Source: Pseudomonas koreensis
Lineage (GTDB): Bacteria > Pseudomonadota > Gammaproteobacteria > Pseudomonadales > Pseudomonadaceae
Reading direction: 5' to 3'
Assembly: GCF_012986595.1 (NCBI RefSeq)
Contig: NZ_JAAQYM010000006.1
Span: 124,001 to 188,000, forward strand
DNA: 64,000 bases
Position 1 is the stretch's first letter. Every line of letters begins with the position of its first letter. Positions 40,578 to 48,133 of the stretch are shown in pieces. Made by a program: the position numbers and the translations under genes. The notes below the pieces were generated by a model. It had not been told where the DNA came from and did no database searches. It saw only the letters and a program-made list of their open reading frames with translations.

Positions 40578-41866
40578 CACCTGGGCCTCTGGCAGGGGGC
40601 CGCGTACTCACGGCGGTCGACGACGCGCTGGCGCTTGCCGGAGCGCGGATGACAAGCCATTTCATCGCTTGCGCAGGCGATCACTTGCAGCTCGAATAAC
40701 TGATCGACCTGCAGTTGCTGGATCAACGGGTATTGAGCGGTCAGCGCCTGCCGCAGAGCTGAATTTGCCAGGGGGATGTCGGGCGTTGGTGCAGCCGGCA
40801 CCCAGCGCAGGCTCAGCCGATCTTTTTTCCCTTGCTGTTCGATGAGCAATTGCCAATCGTCGCTGGCGCCGATGCGCTGCACCAGCTTGCCAATATCGCC
40901 GGTGTCCAGGCTTAACACCCCCACCCGCACGCGCTGGCTATGCATGCTGCGGCCCATCAGGGCGAACTTGCGCATTGGCGTCCCGGGCGGTTCGCACCAA
41001 CGGGCCAGGTCCCCGACGGGATAGCGGATCACCGGCATCAATCGGCGGGTGAGGTTGGTCAGCACCAGCCGTCCGGTGCGGTCCGATTCTTCGATGACCT
41101 CGCCGCTCACTTCATCAATGATCTCGAGCAGACTGTGCTGCTCCTGCATCCGGTGTTCGCCCGAGGCGCAGTCGCGGTCGCTGGAGCCGATCAGCCCGGC
41201 ATCGACGCTGGCATAGCCGATCGAGGCGATACGCGCATTCGGGAACACCCGCCCCAGCAATTGCTGCTGCGCGGCGAACAGGCTTTCACCGCCGTAAAGC
41301 ACGGTGTCGACCCCGTCCAGTGTCTGTGCCTCACGTTCAAGCCACGCGGCGAATTTCAGCAGCTGCGCCGGTACTCCCGCCAACACGTTGATCCGGTACG
41401 CGACGACTGAGGCGGCGAGCACGGCATTGTCGACTGCTCCGGTAAACGGAAACTCACTCACGGGTGTTTCGACATGGGCCAGGGCGTCGTGGATGAACAC
41501 GAAACTCGCATACAGCTCACCGACGAAAAACAGATTGGCCACGCGATCAGCGGGTTTCAGTTGCGCCGTGAGCTGGCGACCGAAATCGCGCACCAGGGTT
41601 TGCCATTCGCCGCGGGTGAACAGCGAAAGCTTGCCTGAACCGGTGGTGCCGCCGGTCTTGAACACCAGCGCATCGTCCAGGGCGCCGGTCAACACCGGCC
41701 ATTGTTCGGGGTTCTGGCTGCCGCGCCAGTAGTGCTCGGGGTCGGTCAGGGGCAATTCGCTCAGTGCGTTGATGGGCGCTGCGACGTCCTTGAAATGCTC
41801 GCGGTAGTAAGCCGAGTGACGGCGGGTGTAGCCGAGCAAGGTGTTCAATTCAATGATCGTATTCAT
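40577..41866 (-). CDS. PaaK/LuxE-like adenylate-forming ligase
   Basis: A 429-residue acyl-activating enzyme. The ATP-binding loop is VFKTGGTTGSGKLSLF at about residues 68-83, and later signature elements are SIGYASVDAGLIG, DRTGRLVLTNLTRRLMPVIRYPVGDLARW and the C-terminal LMGRS. Where relatives have a CxCG pair before the GR motif, it reads CEPPG, so that pair is lost. The ATG at 41866 is preceded by AAGAAAAG. It lies 49 nt after the fusion gene and is coupled to the GNAT gene. The carboxylic acid it activates is unknown. Confidence 0.85.
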   Translation of the reverse strand: MNTIIELNTLLGYTRRHSAYYREHFKDVAAPINALSELPLTDPEHYWRGSQNPEQWPVLTGALDDALVFKTGGTTGSGKLSLFTRGEWQTLVRDFGRQLTAQLKPADRVANLFFVGELYASFVFIHDALAHVETPVSEFPFTGAVDNAVLAASVVAYRINVLAGVPAQLLKFAAWLEREAQTLDGVDTVLYGGESLFAAQQQLLGRVFPNARIASIGYASVDAGLIGSSDRDCASGEHRMQEQHSLLEIIDEVSGEVIEESDRTGRLVLTNLTRRLMPVIRYPVGDLARWCEPPGTPMRKFALMGRSMHSQRVRVGVLSLDTGDIGKLVQRIGASDDWQLLIEQQGKKDRLSLRWVPAAPTPDIPLANSALRQALTAQYPLIQQLQVDQLFELQVIACASDEMACHPRSGKRQRVVDRREYAAPCQRPR

Positions 41867-41915
41867 GGTCTTTTCTTGAAAAGATTGGCGGTGGGCCGCG
41901 TGCAAGTGAATGCAG

Positions 41916-44318
41916 TCAGCGGCGGTTATCAATCACTGTCGGCGTCTTGCCGCTGTGCCTGTTTCGGGAAAACTGCTCGACGGCACAGTGCTCGACGGCC
42001 AGCGTCAGCAACCCGGTCTGCACCAGGGTGGTCAGCTTCGGGTCGTCCAGCAGTCGTCGCCGGATGTCGGGCGCCGGCAACGGGCAGTGCACGTGTAGGC
42101 GCTCCAGACCCTCGGGGTCGTGATCGAGGACCAGTTGAAACGGCACTCGCAGGTGGTGCGCCAGCGTCGTCAGAGAAATGAAGTCGGTGCCGATGCGAAG
42201 CAAGGTGCCGTGACGTTCCAGCAGTTCGAAACGCGGCGAGGTCAGACCGCAGGCACACCGGCCGGGCAGCCAGCGCCCGCTGTCACCAATGTCATAGCGG
42301 CGCACGGACTGGCCCTGGCGTTCGCGGGAGGTCACCAGCAGCCGGCCGGACTGGCCTGCGCCGACTGGCGTGTCGTGCTCGAAGTCGACGATTTCCAGGT
42401 GCTGGATATCGCTCATCAGGTGGAAGACGCCGTCTGCCGTGGCTTCGCAGGCATGACCCAAAGGCCCTGCGTCGACGCTGCCGTAAATCGCCGAGCGAAT
42501 CAGCCTGACACCGCAGCTGTGCAGCAACGCACGCGTTTGCTCGCTGAGGTGTTCGCCGCCAAGAAAGACTTTGTCGACGGCGCCATAGCGTCGCAGTGTC
42601 TGCTGTTCGTTGAGAAACAAGCGGTGCAGGGTGCCGGGCATACCGATCAGCACGGTGATTTGCTGGTCGACGATCAATTGCGCGATTTCGCGGTAATCGT
42701 CGTCAGCCGGAGCGCCCATCGGCCAGTGCTTGGCTTCGAGGTGTTCCAGCACCTTGGCGAAGCTGGAGAATCCGCCGTACAGCCCGCCGCTGAAGAACAG
42801 GTTCATGACCCGATCGCGCGCCGGATCGAGCCCGGCCGCACGCAGACCATCGGCAGCGGCCCGCATCTGGCGCTGGAAATCGCGGTAACTGAATGCCGAA
42901 AGCGCGGGTGTGCCACTGCTGCCCCCGGAGCGAAAATACAGCTGTGCGTCTGGGGCGGGTGGTTGCCGGGTAAAGGCTTTTTTGTCCATGATCGGCACCC
43001 CGACCAGCAGCGGCGGCGCGGGCTGCGAATCGAGCGTGGCGTGCCGCGCCAGCGTGGTCGGCGGCAAGCTGACCGACACCCTCCGGCTCAGGCGCTGCAG
43101 AGCGTAGACCCCGTCATGCGGTTCGCCGTCGTAGCCATCGTGAATGGCTTCGATTGGCGCAATGCGCGTGACCCCGGCGGCGATCAGCGTTTGCGCCAGT
43201 TCACCGATCTGTGCCTCGGGACAGAGCAAGGCGCAGCTCTGCAGCACGTTGCGCCACGGCAGCAGCGTCGCTGCGAGCATGTCGCGGGGCACCGGTTTGA
43301 GCAGCAGGCTGCGAAACAGCGCAGACGGTTCGAGCTGGCGGTCATGGCCCCAGATCACGCGCCAGCCGGGTGTATTCCAGACTTGCCCGGTTTGCCCGAC
43401 GAAGCTCTGAGCCAACTGCGCCATCGCCGTGCAGGTGGTGATTTGCGAGGCCTCCTCAAGGGTCGGCGTGAGGGCCGGCCAGCGCCCGCCACGGCGTTCG
43501 AACGCCTGCGCCACTTGCGCGCCGATGTCCCGCAGGACGGCCGCGTCGTCACTGTCGACCAGCAGCCATTGCGGGCTGGAACAGGCTTGCTGATCGAGGC
43601 GGCAGACTTCATCGACGATGGCATCGAGCACCGCTGGCGATACGGCGTCCGGGCTCAGGTAAACCAAACTGATGCGGTGCCCCCAATCGATCCAGCGACA
43701 GCCTGGCGCGAGCTGTTGGCGGATGGCGTGCAAGGCGTTTTCACCACCCCAGGCCGCGACGCCGTTGGCGTGTTGGCACAGTTGGCCGATTTGCGCGGTG
43801 GTCGCCGGCAGCACCGCGACGTAACCGCTCAGTTGCCCAGTCGGATCACATTCGAGCAGCGCCTGGAGCAATTGCGCGGTGAAACCGCCGTCGCTGCTGC
43901 TCGGACGCAACCAGTTGACGTTACCGCTCAACAGGCTTTCGAGAACTGCGCAGAACGCCAGCAGCGGAGCGTTGGCCGGGGTGATGTGCACCACCAGGCC
44001 CAACGGGCTCCAGCGTTCGAAGCGCGACAGTCGATCGTCGATGCGGCGCAGTGAATCGGGCTGCGGACCGAGTTCACGATCCAGCTTGGCCTGCAGCGCG
44101 GCGGGCTGGCAGAAATCGATCAGCGCCTGGCGTTGCCCGGCATCGAGCTCCAGCGCCGAAGTCTGCTGCTGCAAGCGTTCGGCGAAGACTTTGGTGGCGG
44201 TCAGCAGCGTGCTGGTCTGAAGCGGGGTCTGCAGCCGTTGTGGCAGCTCTTCGACCAGTTGCTGCAAGGCGTTGCCGAGGTTGCCGTCGGCGTAAAGATG
44301 TCCATTGATCAGGTACAT
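41916..44318 (-). CDS. LuxC-type acyl-CoA reductase fused to an adenylate-forming ligase
   Basis: An 800-residue two-domain protein. Residues about 1-420 resemble LuxC, the aldehyde dehydrogenase-fold acyl reductase of bioluminescent fatty acid reductase: LGLVVHITPANAPLLAFCAVLESLLSGN is split by the substrate site, and the catalytic Cys is in DQQACSSPQWLL at about 246. Residues about 440-800 are a LuxE/PaaK-like ligase with the ATP loop FRSGGSSGTPALS, SAIYGSVDAGPLGH, VRRYDIGDSGRW, CACGLTSPRFE and a degraded GR motif. A reduction of activated carboxylate to aldehyde on one chain is inferred. The gene starts 1 nt after the LuxE gene stop. Confidence 0.87.
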   Translation of the reverse strand: MYLINGHLYADGNLGNALQQLVEELPQRLQTPLQTSTLLTATKVFAERLQQQTSALELDAGQRQALIDFCQPAALQAKLDRELGPQPDSLRRIDDRLSRFERWSPLGLVVHITPANAPLLAFCAVLESLLSGNVNWLRPSSSDGGFTAQLLQALLECDPTGQLSGYVAVLPATTAQIGQLCQHANGVAAWGGENALHAIRQQLAPGCRWIDWGHRISLVYLSPDAVSPAVLDAIVDEVCRLDQQACSSPQWLLVDSDDAAVLRDIGAQVAQAFERRGGRWPALTPTLEEASQITTCTAMAQLAQSFVGQTGQVWNTPGWRVIWGHDRQLEPSALFRSLLLKPVPRDMLAATLLPWRNVLQSCALLCPEAQIGELAQTLIAAGVTRIAPIEAIHDGYDGEPHDGVYALQRLSRRVSVSLPPTTLARHATLDSQPAPPLLVGVPIMDKKAFTRQPPAPDAQLYFRSGGSSGTPALSAFSYRDFQRQMRAAADGLRAAGLDPARDRVMNLFFSGGLYGGFSSFAKVLEHLEAKHWPMGAPADDDYREIAQLIVDQQITVLIGMPGTLHRLFLNEQQTLRRYGAVDKVFLGGEHLSEQTRALLHSCGVRLIRSAIYGSVDAGPLGHACEATADGVFHLMSDIQHLEIVDFEHDTPVGAGQSGRLLVTSRERQGQSVRRYDIGDSGRWLPGRCACGLTSPRFELLERHGTLLRIGTDFISLTTLAHHLRVPFQLVLDHDPEGLERLHVHCPLPAPDIRRRLLDDPKLTTLVQTGLLTLAVEHCAVEQFSRNRHSGKTPTVIDNRR

Positions 44319-44319
44319 G

Positions 44320-45450
44320 TCAGTGCCTCCCCAGCAGATCGGAGGCGGCCATCGCACAGCTTCTGGCCGCTGTGGTGCCGGCGCGTCCATGCAGCTCGAA
44401 CCAGTCGCTGAGCAAGCCGCAACCGCAACTTGAGCCGGGGTGCAGCGTGGCAAGGTCACTCATGACCACCGCGTGCGCCGGACTCGAGGAAATGTAGGGC
44501 GAAACCAGACTCAGCAGACCGCGCTGCCCGTACGGCACGACGGAAAAATCCTGCGGATTGCGCACGTACACCTTCGCGTAGACCGGCACATGAAAGCGAT
44601 GATGGGCACACTCGATGTAAGGCACCGCGTGCTCGACCGCACCGTAGCCATCGCGGCAATCCTGTGCGTTGATGCCCAGTTGTTGCTCGATACGCGCGTA
44701 CAGCTGCTGTTTCGGGACTTCTTCAGCGGCACGGGTTTTCCAGCCGCCGCCGAAAAAAGCCAGTGATCCGGCCGGCAGTTGCAGATCCGCCACGCCGGTG
44801 GCGCGCATGCGTTGCAGGGTCTCCCAAAGAAACGCCGGGAAGCCGAAGATCCGAACGGGTAGGCCTTCTGCGGCGAATGCCCGCAAGGCGGCGATCACAC
44901 CGAACAGATCAAACTGGTGACCGTCGCCATTCGCCCGCAGTGCGTACACGGTTCGGGTGACCGGGGCAAAGCGGCACAGGAACTGGTCAGTGAAGGAGGT
45001 TCCCAGGGTGATCCGCTGCTCGGGCTCGTAGCTCAGCAGCAGGTAATTGCACGGTGTGTGCGGCGTGATCCAGCCGTACTGGGCGAATATCCGCTCGACC
45101 ATGTACTGCGCCGCCGCGAGGCTGCGGCTGTCGTAGCGCATGCGGCTTTTTTGCCCGCTGGTTCCGGAGGAGGTCAGTTCCAAGGCGTCCGCACCAGTGG
45201 GGCTTAGCAGCAAATGTTGTTTGAAGAAACTGGCGAAAATCGGTGGCAGTTGCGACCAGTCGTGCACGGTGTCCAGCGCATCGACCTCGATTGAGTGCGC
45301 GCGCAACCAATGGTCGTAACCGGGCGTGTGGGCGGCGTGGAACCGGGTGATTTCAACCATGGCCAGATCGAACAGCCCGCCGGGCACGGAATCCGGGCAA
45401 TAGGGTTGCGGCAACGCGCAAAGCGCATCGCTGTGGGGGAAGCGAGTCAT
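44320..45450 (-). CDS. LuxE-like acyl-protein synthetase
   Basis: A 376-residue adenylate-forming enzyme of the LuxE group. The ATP loop is LELTSSGTSGQKSRMRYDS at about residues 89-107; other elements are LLLSYEPEQRITLGTSFTDQF split at about 140, LAFFGGGWKT, RDGYGAVEHAVPYIEC and the C-terminal SCGCGLLSDWFELHGRAG. LuxE activates a fatty acid with ATP and passes the acyl group through a Cys to the reductase. AGGACATTCA precedes the ATG at 45450. No luciferase gene (luxA/B) is nearby, so light emission is not indicated. Confidence 0.88.
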   Translation of the reverse strand: MTRFPHSDALCALPQPYCPDSVPGGLFDLAMVEITRFHAAHTPGYDHWLRAHSIEVDALDTVHDWSQLPPIFASFFKQHLLLSPTGADALELTSSGTSGQKSRMRYDSRSLAAAQYMVERIFAQYGWITPHTPCNYLLLSYEPEQRITLGTSFTDQFLCRFAPVTRTVYALRANGDGHQFDLFGVIAALRAFAAEGLPVRIFGFPAFLWETLQRMRATGVADLQLPAGSLAFFGGGWKTRAAEEVPKQQLYARIEQQLGINAQDCRDGYGAVEHAVPYIECAHHRFHVPVYAKVYVRNPQDFSVVPYGQRGLLSLVSPYISSSPAHAVVMSDLATLHPGSSCGCGLLSDWFELHGRAGTTAARSCAMAASDLLGRH

Positions 45451-45459
45451 TGAATGTCC

Positions 45460-46716
45460 TTATTGAGGTGCGTTCGGCGTTGCGGGCGTCGATGAGCTGT
45501 TGCGCAGAAGGCGGTAAAGCAGAGGCAGGCACAGCAGCCCGCCGAGGGCTGCCCACAGGGCGAAGGATTGCAGGCTGCGGCCGCCGCCGATGAGTGCAAT
45601 GAGCGTTCCACCGCCGCCCATCACGGCAATCGACAGCATGCCGATCATCGCCGACACCAGACCTTTGCCGTCATCGCTGGCGAACAGTGCCAGGCGGTAC
45701 AGTGCGGCATTGCTCATGCCCAGACCCAGGGCGTACAGGGCAAGACCGGCGACGGTCAGTATCAAAGAGGTCGAGCCGAGTGACGCGGCGATCAACAGCA
45801 GCAGCCCGAGGCAGAAGGGCCACAAGGCCAGTTCAATCAGGCGTATCAGCGACTGATCGCCCAGCAACCGGTCAAGCAGCAGATTGCCGACGATCACTGC
45901 CGAGAACACCGGGATCTGCCACAGGCCATACGCCAGCGCAGACAGTTCCAGGCGCTGCATGAGCAGCACTGGCGCGAGGCCGATCCAGGCAATCAGCGGC
46001 AGGCTCATCAGGCCCAGGGCCAGGCTGCTGGCGACGAAGCGTCGGTTGCGCAACAGGGCAAGGTAACGCTGACCCATCTGCCTGAACGAGAACGGCGCAG
46101 GGGCCTGTTGCTGGCCGTCGCGGCGTACGACGCCAATGGTTTCCGGCATCCACGCCAACAGACCGAGCCAGATTATCGCGCTCGCGGCACCGAGGCCGAG
46201 AAACAACTGACGCCAGCTCAGCCATTCCAGTAGAAGACTGCCGAGCAACGGCCCGAGCAGTGGCGACAACAGTGCCACGTTGCCCAGCAAGGCCATGAGC
46301 CGCACCGCATCCGCTTCGCAGAACACTTCCTGCAGCGTTGGATAGCTGACCGCAATGACGAAACCCAGGCCCATGCCTTGAATCAGGCGCAGCGCGTTGA
46401 AGGCTTCAATGCGCTGGGTCATGACGGCGGCGCTGCACGCCAGGCCGAACAGCGCGCAGCCAAGCAACAGCAGCCGGCGTCTGCCGTAGCGGTCGGAGAG
46501 GGGGCCGATCAGCCATTGCAGGCAGACGCCGCCAATCAGGTACAGATTGAAGGCGTTGGGTACATGCCGGGCATCGGCGTGGAGTTCGTCGGTGACCGAC
46601 AACATGGCGGGCATGATCATGTCGCTCGCCATGTAGGTGATCAGTTCGAAAGCGGTAATGGCCAGGCAGAATCCGATGATTTGCACCGGTCCCATTACGA
46701 TCAAAGTTCTCTGCAT
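45460..46716 (-). CDS. MdfA-like multidrug/efflux MFS transporter
   Basis: A 418-residue 12-helix major facilitator. The start ITAFELITYMASDMIMPAML with an acidic residue in helix 1 and the motif QWLIGPLSDRYGRRRLLL match the MdfA drug/proton antiporter group. It is the first gene of the lux-like operon, 9 nt before the LuxE gene, so export of the operon product, or protection from it, is the natural inference. AGGGACG precedes the ATG at 46716. Import cannot be excluded. Confidence 0.9.
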   Translation of the reverse strand: MQRTLIVMGPVQIIGFCLAITAFELITYMASDMIMPAMLSVTDELHADARHVPNAFNLYLIGGVCLQWLIGPLSDRYGRRRLLLLGCALFGLACSAAVMTQRIEAFNALRLIQGMGLGFVIAVSYPTLQEVFCEADAVRLMALLGNVALLSPLLGPLLGSLLLEWLSWRQLFLGLGAASAIIWLGLLAWMPETIGVVRRDGQQQAPAPFSFRQMGQRYLALLRNRRFVASSLALGLMSLPLIAWIGLAPVLLMQRLELSALAYGLWQIPVFSAVIVGNLLLDRLLGDQSLIRLIELALWPFCLGLLLLIAASLGSTSLILTVAGLALYALGLGMSNAALYRLALFASDDGKGLVSAMIGMLSIAVMGGGGTLIALIGGGRSLQSFALWAALGGLLCLPLLYRLLRNSSSTPATPNAPQ

Positions 46717-46880
46717 AACGTCCCTGTTCCATTGGTGGAGAAAGTGCGCAGAGACTAGAGGCAGAGCGGTCGCAGCAGCCAATGCTTTGCTGCGACACGA
46801 GATTTCAAATGCTTACAACGTATTAAAGGCAGACGATGGCTGACACGAACAGGCGTTTTTCCGCAGAGGGATGCACCCAC

Positions 46881-46905
46881 AAAAATGCCCGCCGGGCGGC
46901 GGGCA
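46881..46905 (-). terminator. Rho-independent terminator downstream of the small lipoprotein gene
   Basis: Read on the minus strand, TGCCCGCC and GGCGGGCA form an 8-bp stem followed by TTTTT. It lies about 75 nt past the small lipoprotein stop codon. Confidence 0.75.
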
Positions 46906-46979
46906 GGGTGTATGTGGAAAAGGCTTGTGGTGTTTCTCCACCGGCACTTCAGCGGCACCGGCAGGCGAACGTTCCTGTT

Positions 46980-47114
46980 CTATCGATGGTAATAACCGGG
47001 GCCTTCCTGGTAGCGATGGTGGTCGTCGTGCCAGCCGCCGTGAGGGAAAATGATGCAGCCACTCAGGGTCAGTACGGCAAGGAGGGGAATCAGCCAGGTG
47101 ATTCGACGGAACAT
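46980..47114 (-). CDS. Small lipoprotein, His/Tyr/Gly-rich
   Basis: A 44-residue lipoprotein: the signal segment RITWLIPLLAVLTLSGC ends with lipobox LSGC, followed by a short tail IIFPHGGWHDDHHRYQEGPG rich in His. I prefer the ATG at 47114 because GAGGATTTC lies just before it; an in-frame ATG at 47129 overlaps that site. The His-rich tail could bind metal. It is a Pseudomonas-type small envelope protein of unknown function. Confidence 0.72.
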   Translation of the reverse strand: MFRRITWLIPLLAVLTLSGCIIFPHGGWHDDHHRYQEGPGYYHR

Positions 47115-47271
47115 TTCAGAAATCCTCATGGTTACGCCGTCATGAAGCCAAAACTCTTCATCGGCTGTAACATGAGACCGCGTTCGCCGCGGCTCATCCC
47201 CGCAACAGGGTATGTGCATGGCATGCAATCGGATACAAACCGGATACATTTGAAAGTTTCAGGAACCCGCA

Positions 47272-47460
47272 ATGACCCAGAAGCAACGTTTGAAATACTC
47301 GATCCTGATCGCCCTGTCGGTGCTGGCGATCATGCTCGGCCTGTCCTGGCTGCAAAACGCCGGGATGATCAGCGAGAAGATGTTCCAGTACATCGCCATC
47401 GGTGTGGCGGTGGTCGTGGTGGTGATCAACGGGGTGATGCGCCGCAAGGTCAAACCCTGA
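47272..47460 (+). CDS. Small two-helix membrane protein
   Basis: A 62-residue protein with two hydrophobic segments (YSILIALSVLAIMLGLSWL and FQYIAIGVAVVVVVINGVM) and a basic C terminus, RRKVKP. AGGAA precedes the ATG at 47272. It ends 18 nt before the convergent Fur-like gene. No family is recognised with certainty. Confidence 0.75.
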   Translation: MTQKQRLKYSILIALSVLAIMLGLSWLQNAGMISEKMFQYIAIGVAVVVVVINGVMRRKVKP

Positions 47461-47478
47461 CGGCGATCGCGGGACGCT

Positions 47479-47856
47479 TCAATCGTTATTGAGCACTGCA
47501 GCAGCCTGTGGATGCAGGCTGTAACTCTTGTCCGGGTTGAAGGTGACCACACCTTCGGCGCACAGCCGCTTCAACACTTCACGCACACTGAGAAACGACA
47601 GCGGCACGTCGAGGTCGAGCAACTGACTGTGCACGCCGCGCACCCCCAGGCGTCGGTCGCTTTGTGCGGCGACCAGCAGGGCGTCGATGACTTTCAGGCG
47701 AATCAGGCTGGTGCGCAGGCCGAAGCTCTTGAGCAGCAGGCGAATGCGCTCATTGCCCGATCGTTCGGGGCTTGGTGCGAAACTGCTCGCGCTAGGGCTC
47801 ATGGAAGCTCCTTGTGACGCCTGGCTACCGTCCGTTGGTAGTTGCGAGTTGTACAT
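47479..47856 (-). CDS. Fur-like protein with DNA-binding domain only
   Basis: A 125-residue protein. After a roughly 30-residue Ser/Pro-rich N terminus it has an arrangement like the winged-helix domain of Fur/Zur regulators: LLLKSFGLRTSLIRLKVIDALL, then VHSQLLDLDVPLSFLSVREVLKRLCAEGVV. The metal-binding dimerisation domain of Fur proteins is missing, and there are no His/Cys clusters. AAAGGAGTAATCCC before the ATG at 47856 is a strong ribosome-binding site, and a longer upstream in-frame extension is unnecessary. It is divergent from pvdQ, and both face the 277-nt region that holds a candidate PvdS site. A role in iron-responsive control is inferred from fold and position. Confidence 0.78.
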   Translation of the reverse strand: MYNSQLPTDGSQASQGASMSPSASSFAPSPERSGNERIRLLLKSFGLRTSLIRLKVIDALLVAAQSDRRLGVRGVHSQLLDLDVPLSFLSVREVLKRLCAEGVVTFNPDKSYSLHPQAAAVLNND

Positions 47857-48015
47857 GGGATTACTCCTTTGCAGAGCCTGATCAGGAAACGTTTTGCCAG
47901 CTCTCAAAGAACAAGACGTTTCAGCACGACGAATCATGAAAGGAAATATGTAGAAATTTTGTCGCTTATTCGTTGTTTTCCCGTAATCACGGGATTGCCC
48001 GGCCGCTGTCGAGGC

Positions 48016-48038
48016 TAAATTTTTTTCTCCCGATTCGT
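48016..48038 (+). promoter_or_regulatory. Candidate PvdS iron-starvation box upstream of pvdQ
   Basis: GCTAAAT (TAAAT at 48016-48020) is followed after 15 nt by CGT (48036-48038), resembling the TAAAT-N16/17-CGT promoter of the PvdS sigma factor, one base short. It lies 96 nt before the pvdQ start, in the correct orientation. Confidence 0.45.
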
Positions 48039-48133
48039 TTTCTGAACAGCCCCCTTGCGCCCAGGCGCAGGCGTCAACTTCAGAGCGGATCCGGCGCACG
48101 CGTCGATCCTTGTCCTATCGAACAGGAGCGTGT

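Noticed and set aside
39645..46716. Bioluminescence (lux) operon
   Set aside because: LuxC- and LuxE-like proteins are present, but there is no luxA/luxB luciferase or luxG, and the ligase fusion and exporter do not fit.
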